Origin: Pedobacter cryoconitis
GTDB taxonomy: Bacteria; Bacteroidota; Bacteroidia; Sphingobacteriales; Sphingobacteriaceae
Direction of reading: 5' to 3'
Assembly (NCBI RefSeq): GCF_014207135.1
Contig: NZ_JACHCC010000009.1
Span: forward strand, 1-64,000
Length of the DNA: 64,000 nt
Shown here: in pieces, positions 8,977-19,200 of the stretch
Numbering within the stretch: position 1 is the first letter of the stretch
Layout: each line of letters opens with the position of its first letter
The notes under the pieces: generated by a model
The model's database searches: none
Told to the model about the DNA's origin: nothing
The model's input: only the letters and a program-made list of their open reading frames with translations
Position numbers and translations under genes: made by a program

Positions 8977-10461
8977 ATGAAAATAGTTAATAATATAAAT
9001 ATACAAAAATGGTTTGCTGTGGCCTTGGTATCAACAGCATTGTTCACTTCATCCTGCAAAAAGAGCTTTCTGGATGTTCCGCCTCAGGGACAACAGCCGG
9101 CTGTCCAATTCTGGAAAACTCAGGATGATGCAACCAAAGGTGTAAATGCTATCTATGGCAATTTGCGTACCTGGGGAAATGTTGCTTTCCCGGCACTGGT
9201 TATTGAAAGTGTAGCTTCTGATGAAGCGGATAAAGGAAGTACACCAACTGATGCTACTTTCTGGAATCTGTATGATAACTTCACTGTAACTTCGACAGAA
9301 GGTTCATTACAAGGATTCTGGGATGCACAGTATCAGAATATAAATCTATGTAATCAGGTATTAGATAATGTACCTGCGATCTCAATGGATGCGTCTCTGA
9401 AAACCCGCTACCTGGCTGAAGCAAAATTTGTTCGTGCTTACTCTTATTTCAGATTGGTGAGAGCTTATGGTGATGTACCATTAAGACTAAAAGTTCCGGC
9501 CGGTACTTCAGAATATAATATTCCGCGTACGCCTAAAGCAACTGTATATGCACAGATTGAACAGGATTTAACTGATGCTGCTGCTGTTTTACCTCAGGCC
9601 TATGGTTCCACAGATATTGGCCGCGCAACAAAAGGTGCCGCCCTTGGCATGCATGCTAAAGTAGCTATGTATCAGAAAAAATGGGCCGATGTATTAGCTT
9701 ATACTAACCAGGTAATGGGATTAGGCTACAGTCTGTTCCCTGATTTCTATCAAAGTTTCCGTACAACCCATAACAATAACTCAGAATCTGTTTTTGAAGT
9801 TCAGGCCGAGATTCTTCCTGGAAATCCTGTTGCTACAAATTCACAATACAGCCAGGTTCAGGGTGTACCTGGAATTCCTGCCGGTGGATGGGGCTTTAAT
9901 GTTCCGTCTGATGTAATTGCAGCTGCATATGAGCCAGGCGATGCAAGAATAATCGGAACGATGTTGTTCAGAGGATCAACTACACCTGATGGTGATGTCA
10001 TTCCTACAACGACACCAAATCCGAGATACAACATGAAATCTTATGTACCATTCAGCTTGTATAATTCAGCTTACAATTCGGGTGCACAACAACACATCAG
10101 AGTCTTAAGATTTGCTGATATCTTGTTAATGAATGCAGAAGCAGCCAACGAACTGGGTAACTCAACTCAGGCATTAAGTTCATTAAACAGAGTCCGCGCC
10201 CGCGCCAGAGGTACCAACACAGCTATCCTTGCTGATGTTACGGCAACAGATGCAACGACTATCCGTGCAGCGGTTTATAAAGAGAGACAATTGGAACTAG
10301 CTATGGAAAGCGATCGCTATTTCGACGTAATCCGCCAGGGAAGAGCAGCCGAAGTTTTTGGTCCGAAAGGATGGAAAGCTAACAAAAACGAAGTCTGGCC
10401 AATCCCTCAGACAGAAATTGACCGGAGTGGTAACCTGTTAACTCAAAACCCGGGTTACTAA
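8977..10461 (+). CDS. SusD/RagB-like glycan-binding outer-membrane lipoprotein 1
   Basis: The ATG at 8977 is preferred over the TTG at 8971. The 494-residue protein has a lipoprotein signal with the lipobox Cys in LFTSSCKKSFLDVPP (about residue 27). It continues with the SusD/RagB fold: N-terminal TPR-like helices (QNINLCNQVLDNVP, RAYSYFRLVRAYGDVP) and the characteristic C-terminus (AMESDRYFDVIRQGRA followed by VWPIPQTEIDRS). SusD proteins sit on the cell surface as lids on SusC barrels. It is transcribed with the preceding susC-like gene, and a hairpin directly after it probably reduces transcription into the enzyme genes. Confidence 0.93.
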   Translation: MKIVNNINIQKWFAVALVSTALFTSSCKKSFLDVPPQGQQPAVQFWKTQDDATKGVNAIYGNLRTWGNVAFPALVIESVASDEADKGSTPTDATFWNLYDNFTVTSTEGSLQGFWDAQYQNINLCNQVLDNVPAISMDASLKTRYLAEAKFVRAYSYFRLVRAYGDVPLRLKVPAGTSEYNIPRTPKATVYAQIEQDLTDAAAVLPQAYGSTDIGRATKGAALGMHAKVAMYQKKWADVLAYTNQVMGLGYSLFPDFYQSFRTTHNNNSESVFEVQAEILPGNPVATNSQYSQVQGVPGIPAGGWGFNVPSDVIAAAYEPGDARIIGTMLFRGSTTPDGDVIPTTTPNPRYNMKSYVPFSLYNSAYNSGAQQHIRVLRFADILLMNAEAANELGNSTQALSSLNRVRARARGTNTAILADVTATDATTIRAAVYKERQLELAMESDRYFDVIRQGRAAEVFGPKGWKANKNEVWPIPQTEIDRSGNLLTQNPGY

Positions 10462-10480
10462 ACCAACAAAAATAAATTTC

Positions 10481-10516
10481 AGAGGTTATCAGATGCAGTT
10501 CTGATAACCTCTTTTA
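10481..10516 (+). terminator. Terminator/attenuator between susD-like 1 and the GH genes
   Basis: Perfect 12-nt arms (AGAGGTTATCAG at 10481-10492, complement at 10501-10512) with an 8-nt loop are followed by TTTT. The next gene starts 41 bp on without a clear promoter, so partial read-through, giving more transporter than enzyme, is plausible. Confidence 0.75.
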
Positions 10517-10556
10517 ACATCATTCAAATACTGCAAACAATCACACACAACCACAA

Positions 10557-11915
10557 ATGAAACCTAATTATTCAAGTATAATCAGCTTCTTCCTACTCAC
10601 AGTCATCAGCTGTTCGGCCCTGGCACAGCAGAAAACAATTCCTTTCCAGGGCATTAAACCCGAGATGAAGATCCGGAAAAACCTGACGGATGATCAGTTA
10701 CTGGATCTGGTACAGAAACAGACTTTCCGTTACTTCTGGGACTTTGGTCACCCGGTAAGCGGAATGGCCCGTGAACGCAGTAACATTGCCTTTGAATATG
10801 GCAATGAAGTTGTAACCACTGGTGGAACAGGTTTTGGAATCATGGCCACTATAGTAGCTTCTGAACGTAAGTTTATTACCCGCGAGCAGGCTGCCGCCAG
10901 AACTAAAAAAATTGTAGACTTTTTATGGAAAGCTGATCAGTTTCATGGTGCTTTCCCACACTGGCTGAATGGTGAAACCGGAAAAGTAATCCGCTTCAGT
11001 CCTAAAGATGATGGAGCAGACATTGTAGAAACTTCGTTTTTATTTCAGGGTTTACTCACAGCCCGTCAATACTACACTGCTGACAATGCAGTGGAAAATG
11101 ATATCCGTAATAAAATATTATGGATGTGGGAAGGTATTGAGTGGAACTGGTTCACGCAACAACAAAATGTACTTTACTGGCACTGGAGCCCAAACAATGG
11201 CTGGAGCATGAACCACCAGATCAAAGGATGGAACGAATGTTTCATGACCTACATTCTGGCTGCTGCTTCCCCTAAATCACCGATAGACAGAAAAGTTTAT
11301 GAAGAAGGCTGGGCAAACAGCAATACCTTTTTTAACGGAAAGAAATTTTTAGGCACTACCCTACCCCTGGGATTTGATTTCGGTGGCCCGTTATTCTTTT
11401 CACAATATTCTTTTATAGGCCTTGATCCCCGCGGATTAAAGGACCGTTATGCAGATTATTTTGAACAGAATAAAAATCACACCTTAATCAACCATGACTA
11501 CTGCGTAGAAAATCCTAAACATTACAAAGGTTATGGCGAAAACAGCTGGGGACTTACTGCAAGTGACAGCTGGCAGGGTTATGCTGCCCACTCTCCTAAC
11601 GAAGATCTCAGTGTAATCAGTCCAACAGCTGCCTTATCGGCTTTTCCTTATACGCCTGAGTATTCTATGAAGGCTTTGAAACATTTTTATTTTGATCTGG
11701 GTGATAAAATCTGGAGCGAATATGGTTTTGTGGATGGCTTTAGTGAAGAACATAACTGGTATGCGAAATCACACCTGGCTATTGATCAGGGACCTATCAT
11801 CTGTATGATAGAAAACTACCGCAGCGGGTTATTATGGAAGTTATTTATGAGCAGCCCTGATGTTAAAAATGGATTGAACAGGCTGGGTATTACAAGCCCG
11901 GCATTAACCAAATAA
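10557..11915 (+). CDS. GH144-like endo-beta-1,2-glucanase (glucoamylase-like fold)
   Basis: The 452-residue secreted protein has a signal peptide ending near ALAQ (about 23). The body reads as an (alpha/alpha)6-barrel glucoamylase-like hydrolase resembling GH144: DQLLDLVQKQTFRYFWDFG near the N-terminus, GGTGFGIMATIVASER, HWLNGETG, DDGADIVETSFLFQGLL and ENSWGLTASDSW. Acidic residues in the ADIVETSF and SEEHNWYA segments are candidate active-site positions. GH144 founders such as Chitinophaga pinensis SGL cleave beta-1,2-glucan. The GH3 gene two places downstream supports this reading, since GH144 and GH3 enzymes cooperate in beta-1,2-glucan breakdown. Specificity is inferred from family resemblance; other beta-glucans are possible. 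Confidence 0.82.
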   Translation: MKPNYSSIISFFLLTVISCSALAQQKTIPFQGIKPEMKIRKNLTDDQLLDLVQKQTFRYFWDFGHPVSGMARERSNIAFEYGNEVVTTGGTGFGIMATIVASERKFITREQAAARTKKIVDFLWKADQFHGAFPHWLNGETGKVIRFSPKDDGADIVETSFLFQGLLTARQYYTADNAVENDIRNKILWMWEGIEWNWFTQQQNVLYWHWSPNNGWSMNHQIKGWNECFMTYILAAASPKSPIDRKVYEEGWANSNTFFNGKKFLGTTLPLGFDFGGPLFFSQYSFIGLDPRGLKDRYADYFEQNKNHTLINHDYCVENPKHYKGYGENSWGLTASDSWQGYAAHSPNEDLSVISPTAALSAFPYTPEYSMKALKHFYFDLGDKIWSEYGFVDGFSEEHNWYAKSHLAIDQGPIICMIENYRSGLLWKLFMSSPDVKNGLNRLGITSPALTK

Positions 11916-11919
11916 GTTT

Positions 11920-13665
11920 ATGATGAAAGGTAATATTCTCCTGCTGTGTTTCTTATTCTCGGGTTTTTCCCTGTTTGGTCAGCAAAAACAGCTGACTTAC
12001 TGTAATCCTGTTAATCTCGATTATGGGTACGTCCCTATTCCCGGTTTTACAGAACAGGGCAAACACAGGGCAACAGCTGACCCGGTAATAGTTAATTACA
12101 AAGGAGATTATTTCTTGTTTTCTACGAACCAGAAAGGGTACTGGTGGAGCAGCGATCTCTATAACTGGAATTTTGTATCCCGGTCCTTTCTTCGTCCTGA
12201 GCATAAGGTATATGATGACCTGTGTGCGCCTTCGGTCTGGATACAGGGGGATACAATGCTGGTTTTCGGTTCTACCTATTCCAAAAATTTCCCCATCTGG
12301 ATGAGTACAAATCCTAAAGAAAACAGCTGGAAAGAGGCTGTCCATGAATTTGAAATCGGGGGTTGGGACCCTGCCCATTTTGTAGATGATGATGGCAAAT
12401 TATATATGTACAACGGCAGCAGTAACAGGTACCCATTATATGGCGTAGAATTAAATAGAAAAACTTTTCAGCCTATAGGTACCCGCAAAGAACTACTTCT
12501 GCTTGATGATCAGCGCTATGGCTGGCAACGTTTTGGAGAATACCTGGATAACACCTTTCTCGATCCTTTTATAGAAGGCGCATGGATGACCAAACATAAT
12601 GGAAAATACTATTTGCAATATGGTGGACCGGCAACAGAATTTAGTGGTTATGCGGATGGTGTGGCCGTAGCTGATAATCCACTGGGCCCGTTTGAACATC
12701 AATCCTTACCCCTGTCTTATAAGCCGGGTGGTTTTGCCCGGGGAGCCGGACATGGTGCTACTTTCCAGGACAACTGGAAAAATTACTGGCATGTATCTAC
12801 CATGGTCATCGCTGTAAAAAACAATTTTGAACGGAGACTGGGGATCTGGCCTGCCGGGTTTGACCGGGATGGTACCATGTATATGGATGCTGCCTTTGGT
12901 GATTACCCGCATTATCTGCCTGCAAAAGCCTCAGATCATTTGAAATCAGGTTTCACGGGCTGGATGCTGCTTAATTATAATAAACCTGTAACCGTATCTT
13001 CTACTTTAGGGTCTTACACTGCAAATAATGCTGTGGATGAAAGTATAAAAACCTATTGGAGTGCAGCCAGCGCTCAAAAAGGTGAATGGATACAGTCTGA
13101 TCTTGGAGCGCTGTCTGAGGTAAAGGCCGTTCAGATCAATTATGCAGATCAGGATGTTACTTTTTTAGGTAAACAGACAGACATATACCATCAGTATAAA
13201 CTTTGGTATTCGACAGATGGAAAAAGCTGGAAAATACTAGCTGATAAAAGTGCTAACAAAAAGGATGTACCACATGATTACATAGAACTTGATCAATCCG
13301 TTATTGCCCGGTTTATCAAATTAGAGAATATACATATGCCGACGGGCAAATTTGCGATCAGTGGATTAAGAGTATTCGGGCATGGAAAAGGCAGCAAACC
13401 AGCGGCCGTTGAAAATTTCACTGTACTCAGAACAGAAAAAGACAAAAGAAACTCCTGGATCAAATGGAATACTGTAGATAATGCCTATGCCTATAATATT
13501 TACCTGGGTACCGCCCCTGATAAACTGTACAACAGTATTATGGTTTATCAGGCAAACGAATACTGGTATAAGGGAATGGATAAAGAAAAACCATATTATT
13601 TCTGTATAGAGGCTATTAACGAAAATGGGAGTTCCGCAAGATCAAAAGTGATCAGGGCCAATTAA
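11920..13665 (+). CDS. Secreted GH43-like protein with discoidin/CBM32-like and Fn3 domains
   Basis: The 581-residue protein has a signal peptide ending near LFGQ (about 20). A five-bladed-propeller GH43-like domain (about 30-330) shows candidate acidic residues in RATADPVIVNYKGDYFLF (base Asp), GGWDPAHFVDDDG and FIEGAWMTKHNGKYYLQY (acid Glu). An F5/8 type C domain (about 340-485, YKLWYSTDGKSWKILADKS and FIKLENIHMPTGKFAISGL) and a C-terminal fibronectin type III-like domain (about 490-580) probably bind glycan. ATGs occur at 11920 and 11923, five bases after the GH144-like stop, so the genes are cotranscribed. GH43 usually cleaves arabinose or xylose linkages, so here it may remove side groups. 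The substrate cannot be read from the sequence. Confidence 0.82.
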   Translation: MMKGNILLLCFLFSGFSLFGQQKQLTYCNPVNLDYGYVPIPGFTEQGKHRATADPVIVNYKGDYFLFSTNQKGYWWSSDLYNWNFVSRSFLRPEHKVYDDLCAPSVWIQGDTMLVFGSTYSKNFPIWMSTNPKENSWKEAVHEFEIGGWDPAHFVDDDGKLYMYNGSSNRYPLYGVELNRKTFQPIGTRKELLLLDDQRYGWQRFGEYLDNTFLDPFIEGAWMTKHNGKYYLQYGGPATEFSGYADGVAVADNPLGPFEHQSLPLSYKPGGFARGAGHGATFQDNWKNYWHVSTMVIAVKNNFERRLGIWPAGFDRDGTMYMDAAFGDYPHYLPAKASDHLKSGFTGWMLLNYNKPVTVSSTLGSYTANNAVDESIKTYWSAASAQKGEWIQSDLGALSEVKAVQINYADQDVTFLGKQTDIYHQYKLWYSTDGKSWKILADKSANKKDVPHDYIELDQSVIARFIKLENIHMPTGKFAISGLRVFGHGKGSKPAAVENFTVLRTEKDKRNSWIKWNTVDNAYAYNIYLGTAPDKLYNSIMVYQANEYWYKGMDKEKPYYFCIEAINENGSSARSKVIRAN

Positions 13666-13693
13666 CCTAATTTAAATACTATTAAATACACAT

Positions 13694-15991
13694 ATGAAAC
13701 AATCAACTTCCTTATTTTTCCTGGCGGCTGTTATTCTGGCAAACTCTGCGTTTGCACAACAGAAAAAAGCCGCAAGCGCGACAGATCCAAAGATGGACTC
13801 CTTCATCAGTAACCTGATGTCAAAGATGACATTAGATGAAAAAATCGGACAGCTTAATCTACCTGCGGTAGGTTTTGACGTAACTGGTCCGATCTTAAGT
13901 CAGGGAGTGGATGAAAAAATTGAAAAAGGCCTGGCAGGGGGTGTTTTCAATACCTTCACCCCACAGGCAGTTCGTAAGTTACAAGAACTTGCTGTAACGA
14001 AATCACGTTTAAAAATCCCTTTACTATTTGGCTATGATGTAGTACATGGTCATAAAACTATCTTTCCTATTCCATTGGGTTTAAGTACCAGCTGGGATAT
14101 GGAACTGATTGAAAAAAGTGCACGTATTGCAGGCAGAGAAGCAAGTGCGGATGGTTTAAACTGGACTTTCTCTCCAATGGTGGATATTTCAAGAGATCCG
14201 AGATGGGGCAGAATTTCTGAAGGTTCGGGTGAAGACCCTTACCTGGGTTCATTAATCGGCGCTGCCATGGTAAGAGGATATCAGACTAACAGTCTTTCTA
14301 ATAAAGATGCGATTCTGGCCTGCGTAAAACACTTTGCTTTATATGGCGCAGCTGAAGGCGGAAGAGACTACAATACAACAGACATGAGCCTGATCAGAAT
14401 GTATAATGAATACCTGCCTCCTTATAAAGCTGCTATTGATGCAGGAGCAGAAACAGTAATGGTGTCTTTTAATGATATCAACGGAACACCTGCGACAGCA
14501 AATAAATGGTTACTGACAGATCTGTTACGTAATCAGTGGGGCTTTAAGGGTTTTGTCGTAAGTGATTATACAGGTGTCAGTGAACTGGTTCCTCATGGTT
14601 TGGGTGACCTGCAGACTGTAAGTGCAAAAGCACTGGATGCAGGAACTGATATGGACATGGTTGCAGAAGGTTTCCTGACTACTTTAAAACAGTCATTGAA
14701 AGAGAAAAAGATTACCCAACAGGTGATTGACCAGGCGTGTCGCAGGATCCTGGAATCAAAATATAAACTGGGATTATTCGCTGATCCTTACAAATACGTT
14801 GACGAAGAACGTGCAAAAACAGAAATACTTTCCCCGCAAAACAGACTGGACGCGAGAAATATCGCTGCAGCCTCCATGGTATTGTTAAAAAACAACAATC
14901 AGTTATTACCCCTGAAGAAAAATGCAAAGATTGCCCTGATTGGCCCGTTGGCTAACAATAAACGTGATGTGATCGGGAACTGGAGTGCAGCGGGAGACTG
15001 GAAAAAAGCAATCAGTGTTATCGAAGGATTGAAAAATGTTGCCCCGGATATGGATATTACCTATGCAAAAGGTGCGAACCTGGTTGATAATCCTGCTATC
15101 CTGAAACAGATTAATGCAAATGGTGCAGATATCGTTGCTGATGCAAAATCTCCGCAGCAATTAATTGACGAAGCAGTAGCTACGGCAAAAAAAGCGGATA
15201 TAGCAGTTGTTGTCTTAGGTGAAAGTGCACTGATGGGTGGAGAAGCAACAAGCCGGACTAACCTCGATCTGTTACCGAATCAGAAAGATTTATTAAAAGC
15301 ATTAAAGCTTACTGGTAAACCAATCGTACTGGTATTGATGAACAGCCGTCCTTTAACTCTGGATTGGGAAGATGCCAATGTTCCTGCTATTCTGGAAACC
15401 TGGTTTAGTGGTACTGAAGCTGGAAATGCAATAGCTGATGTACTGGTAGGTAATTACAATCCTGCAGGTAAACTGACTGCAACCTTCCCAAGAAGTGTAG
15501 GTCAGATCCCGCTTTATTACAATCATAAAAGTACTGGCCGTCCTTATGATGGTGTTTCGAATGAGAAATTTAAATCCCGTTATATCGATAGTTCAAATGA
15601 GCCCCTGTATCCTTTCGGATTTGGTCTGAGCTATACAACTTTCAGTTTCTCACCAGTTAAAATCAATAAAAATACGATAAAAAGTGGCCAGACTCTTGAG
15701 GCTACTATAGAAGTAAAAAACACTGGAAATTTTGACGGTCAGGAAGTCGTACAATTATATCTTCAGGATATTTATGGTTCTGTTACCCACCCGGTAAAAG
15801 AACTGAAAGGCTTCCAGAAAATTTTCCTGAAAAAAGGTGAATCTAAGCAAGTTAAGTTCACTATTGACACTGAAATGCTCAAATTCTATAATACAGATTT
15901 AAAATTTGCCGCTGAAACAGGAGACTTTAATGTATTTATCGGTCCTAATTCACGTGATCTTTCAACAGCTCAGTTTAGCTTTACACTTTAA
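13694..15991 (+). CDS. bglX: GH3 beta-glucosidase (BglX-like)
   Basis: The 765-residue protein has a signal peptide ending near AFAQ. Its GH3 N-terminal TIM barrel runs from about 45 to 370, with the nucleophile Asp at about residue 290 in GFKGFVVSDYTGVSEL and the substrate-binding KHF motif in ACVKHFALYGA. The alpha/beta sandwich domain (about 400-640) includes LLKNNNQLLPLKK and AVVVLGESALMGGEA, and a fibronectin III-like domain (about 680-760) ends the protein. Length and domain order match periplasmic BglX. It would release glucose from oligosaccharides, such as sophoro-oligosaccharides made by the GH144-like enzyme. It is the last gene of the enzyme unit, and a strong terminator follows. 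Confidence 0.93.
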   Translation: MKQSTSLFFLAAVILANSAFAQQKKAASATDPKMDSFISNLMSKMTLDEKIGQLNLPAVGFDVTGPILSQGVDEKIEKGLAGGVFNTFTPQAVRKLQELAVTKSRLKIPLLFGYDVVHGHKTIFPIPLGLSTSWDMELIEKSARIAGREASADGLNWTFSPMVDISRDPRWGRISEGSGEDPYLGSLIGAAMVRGYQTNSLSNKDAILACVKHFALYGAAEGGRDYNTTDMSLIRMYNEYLPPYKAAIDAGAETVMVSFNDINGTPATANKWLLTDLLRNQWGFKGFVVSDYTGVSELVPHGLGDLQTVSAKALDAGTDMDMVAEGFLTTLKQSLKEKKITQQVIDQACRRILESKYKLGLFADPYKYVDEERAKTEILSPQNRLDARNIAAASMVLLKNNNQLLPLKKNAKIALIGPLANNKRDVIGNWSAAGDWKKAISVIEGLKNVAPDMDITYAKGANLVDNPAILKQINANGADIVADAKSPQQLIDEAVATAKKADIAVVVLGESALMGGEATSRTNLDLLPNQKDLLKALKLTGKPIVLVLMNSRPLTLDWEDANVPAILETWFSGTEAGNAIADVLVGNYNPAGKLTATFPRSVGQIPLYYNHKSTGRPYDGVSNEKFKSRYIDSSNEPLYPFGFGLSYTTFSFSPVKINKNTIKSGQTLEATIEVKNTGNFDGQEVVQLYLQDIYGSVTHPVKELKGFQKIFLKKGESKQVKFTIDTEMLKFYNTDLKFAAETGDFNVFIGPNSRDLSTAQFSFTL

Positions 15992-16003
15992 AACTAATTC
16001 TTT

Positions 16004-16040
16004 AAAAAGCCCTTCGACTTATAGTTGAAGGGCTTTTTTT
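16004..16040 (+). terminator. Rho-independent terminator after the GH3 gene
   Basis: Arms AAAAAGCCCTTC (from 16004) and GAAGGGCTTTTT (16027-16038) with an 11-nt loop lead into a T-tract. The hairpin separates the enzyme operon from the second susC-like transcription unit. Confidence 0.85.
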
Positions 16041-16173
16041 GTTTATACAAGAAATTTTCCAGCAAGCATGGAAAGACCATTTTTGTCGAATCGAAAAATA
16101 CCATATCCCACAAAGAAAATAAAAAACCTTTTAGCTATTGGATTTATACTTTCCTTTCTTTAGTTTAGGTTTA

Positions 16174-16210
16174 GTGTACGAATTACACATATATAGTGTA
16201 TTTACTACAC
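16174..16210. promoter_or_regulatory. Tandem operator GTGTA-N5-TACAC x2 upstream of susC-like gene 2
   Basis: GTGTA-CGAAT-TACAC (16174-16188) and GTGTA-TTTAC-TACAC (16196-16210) are two exact copies of a 15-bp inverted repeat spaced 22 bp start to start, about two helical turns. That geometry suits a dimeric regulator binding two sites on one face of the helix, probably the SusR-like protein at 2788-5691. A 9/10 copy lies before susC-like gene 1. No clear -33/-7 pair was found between here and the ATG at 16296. Confidence 0.55.
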
Positions 16211-16295
16211 CAGTCCAATATTCACACTTAAAAACTTAGCTATAGAAAAAACAAATTAACACCACTATTCCCTTCACCTAAACCAAATATAACTT

Positions 16296-19200
16296 ATGCA
16301 ACGAAATTTACCACTTATCAAGAGGGTCATCCTCCTCTTGTGTATGAGTTTGTGCTGTGCTGTCGGCAGCGCAAGCGCACAAACCAAATTTATCGGAAAA
16401 GTCATTGCCAGTGATGACAAAATGCCCATTATCGGCGCCTCCATTAAAATCAAGAATTCTCCGGGAGGAACAACCACAGATGCCAACGGTGCATTCGCAC
16501 TACAGGTAAAACCCACAGATGTATTAATTGTCTCTTTTGTAGGCTATGGAACAAAAGAAGTTCCGGTGGGCAGGCAATCTAATGTGACTATCGTTCTGCT
16601 GGCTGACAACAATAATTTAACTGAAGTTGTTGTTACCGGATATACTTCTCAGCGAAAGAAGGATTTAACCGGGGCCGTATCAGTAGTCAATATGGGTCTG
16701 CTCAAATCTCAGCCAGCCGCAAGTGCCGTAGAAGCATTGCAGGGTAAAGCTACGGGTGTGCAAATCATCAACGATGGTGCACCAGGTGCGACACCTCAGA
16801 TCAGAATACGTGGGGTGAGTACGATCAATAATAACGAACCCTTGTATGTCATTGACGGCGTACCTTTTGAAGGTAAACTCTCCTGGTTAAATCAGAATGA
16901 TATTGAGAGTCTGCAAGTGTTAAAAGATGCTTCATCGGCTTCAATTTACGGATCGAGAGCAAATAACGGGGTTGTCATCATTACGACTAAAAAAGGAGTG
17001 GCAGGTACACCTAAGATCACATTTGATACTTACTTCGGTATACAGGCACCAAGAAAAAGTTCATTTCCTAAAATGATGAACCCTCAGCAATATGCCGACT
17101 ATCTGTTTGCTGGCTATAAGAATGCGGGACTTACGCCTTTGACAGGTACAAACTATGGAAATGGTGCAACACCTACCCTTCCGGACTATCTTGTTGCTGG
17201 TCCAAAAACAGGTCAGGATGTGACTCCTGCTGATGCAGATCCTTCAAAATATAACTACAGCCGTGATCCGGCTACTTTTTATCAGATTACCAAGGCAAAT
17301 AAGCAAGGTACAAACTGGTTTGACGAAATCACGGATAGTGCACCTATCCAGAACTATCAGTTAAGTGCAACTGGTGGTGGAGAAAACGCAACTTATACTT
17401 TTTCTGGTGGTTATCTGGACCAGAAAGGAACTATAAGATATACTGGTTTCAAACGCTATAATTTTAGAACCAATACAAACATCTCAGCTTTTAATAAAAG
17501 AGTTCGTTTTGGTGAAAATGCACAGTATAGCTATTCTGAAGGTTATGGATTAGGGGTAAACCCTAACGTATCCGGTGATTATCAGGATCAGGGAAGTGCT
17601 ATCGGATGGGCGTATCGTATCCCCACTATTATTCCTGTTTATGATATCATGGGAAACTTTGCGGGTAGCCGCGGCAGTAACCTGGGAAATGCGGAAAACC
17701 CGCTGGCTTTCTTGTATCGTGCAAAAGACAATAAAAATAAAAGTAACTTCTTCTTCGGTAATGTATTTGCAGAAGGAGATATCATTCCTGGTTTAGTATT
17801 GAGGACTAATTTCGGTCTGCGCTATGAGAACTTTAACGGTTTATCAATGCGTTATCCGAACCTGGAGTTTTCGGAAGGGAACAACTCGAATAACCTGAAT
17901 GAATATCAGGGTTATAATACAGAGTGGACCTGGACAAATACTTTGAACTATAGCAAGGTAATTAACGAAAAGCACCGCCTGAATGTATTAGTAGGTACTG
18001 AAGCCATTCGCTCCAGAACCAGACAACTGAATGGTGGAAGAAACGATTTCTTCTTATTAGGCAATCAGGATTACTACTATCTGAATACTGGTTCTTCTAA
18101 TATCAGTAATTCCAGTTATGGATCAATAGGGTCGCTTTTTTCCTTATTTGGAAAGATTGACTATTCATATCATGACCGCTATCTGGCTAGTATCACTATG
18201 CGCCGCGATGGTTCTTCAAACTTTGGCCCTGCCAACAAATACGGTTTCTATCCTGCTGCAAGTGCTGCCTGGAGAATTTCTGAAGAAGATTTCATGAAAA
18301 GTATCAAATGGGTAACCGATCTGAAACTAAGAGTTGGTTATGGCCGGACAGGTAATCAGAGAATACCTGGAAATCAATATCTAAACATCTTCCAGAGCTC
18401 AATATCCAGCGCTGCTTATGCAGTTGGCGGCGGAAACAATCTGACTACAGGCGTATGGCAGAACCAATATCAGAATCCTAATATCAAATGGGAATCATTA
18501 AGCTCTCTGAATATTGGTCTTGACTTTACCTTGTTAAGCGGAGCTTTTGACGGTTCATTAGATTGGTATAACAGAAAAACTACGGACATGCTTTATCCTG
18601 TTCCACTGCCTTCAACGGCAGTAGGGTTGGGTAGTTCTCCTTACCAGAACGTAGGTGATATGAGTAATAAGGGGGTTGAATTCTCCCTGGCTTACCATTA
18701 TGGCCGTAAAGAAGACAGTCCATTTAAGTTTGATGTGGGTGTGAATTTCTCTAAGAATGTCAATAAAATCGTGAAGCTTGCGCCTGGAATTGATAAACAA
18801 CCTTATGGTAATTACAGAAGTTTGCAAACCAGTATTATGGAGGAAGGACAGCCTTTTGGTGCTTTTTATGGATACAAAGTTGCTGGAATTTACCAGAATG
18901 CTGCTGATCTGGCCAAATATCCTTCTTATACCGGAGCAAGAGTTGGTGGTTTCCGTTATGCAGATGTTAATGGTGACGGCAAGATAGATCCGAGTGACCG
19001 TACGATTATTGGAAACCCGAACCCGGATTTTATGTATTCATTAAGCCTGAATGCATCTTATAAAAACTTTGATATTGCCGCCTTCTTCAATGGTGTTCAG
19101 GGTAATGATTTGTACGAAGCGACCCGTTATTTTACAGATTTCCCAACGTTTGATGGGGCAAGAAGTACCAGGTTATTGAATGCCTGGAGCCCGACTAATC

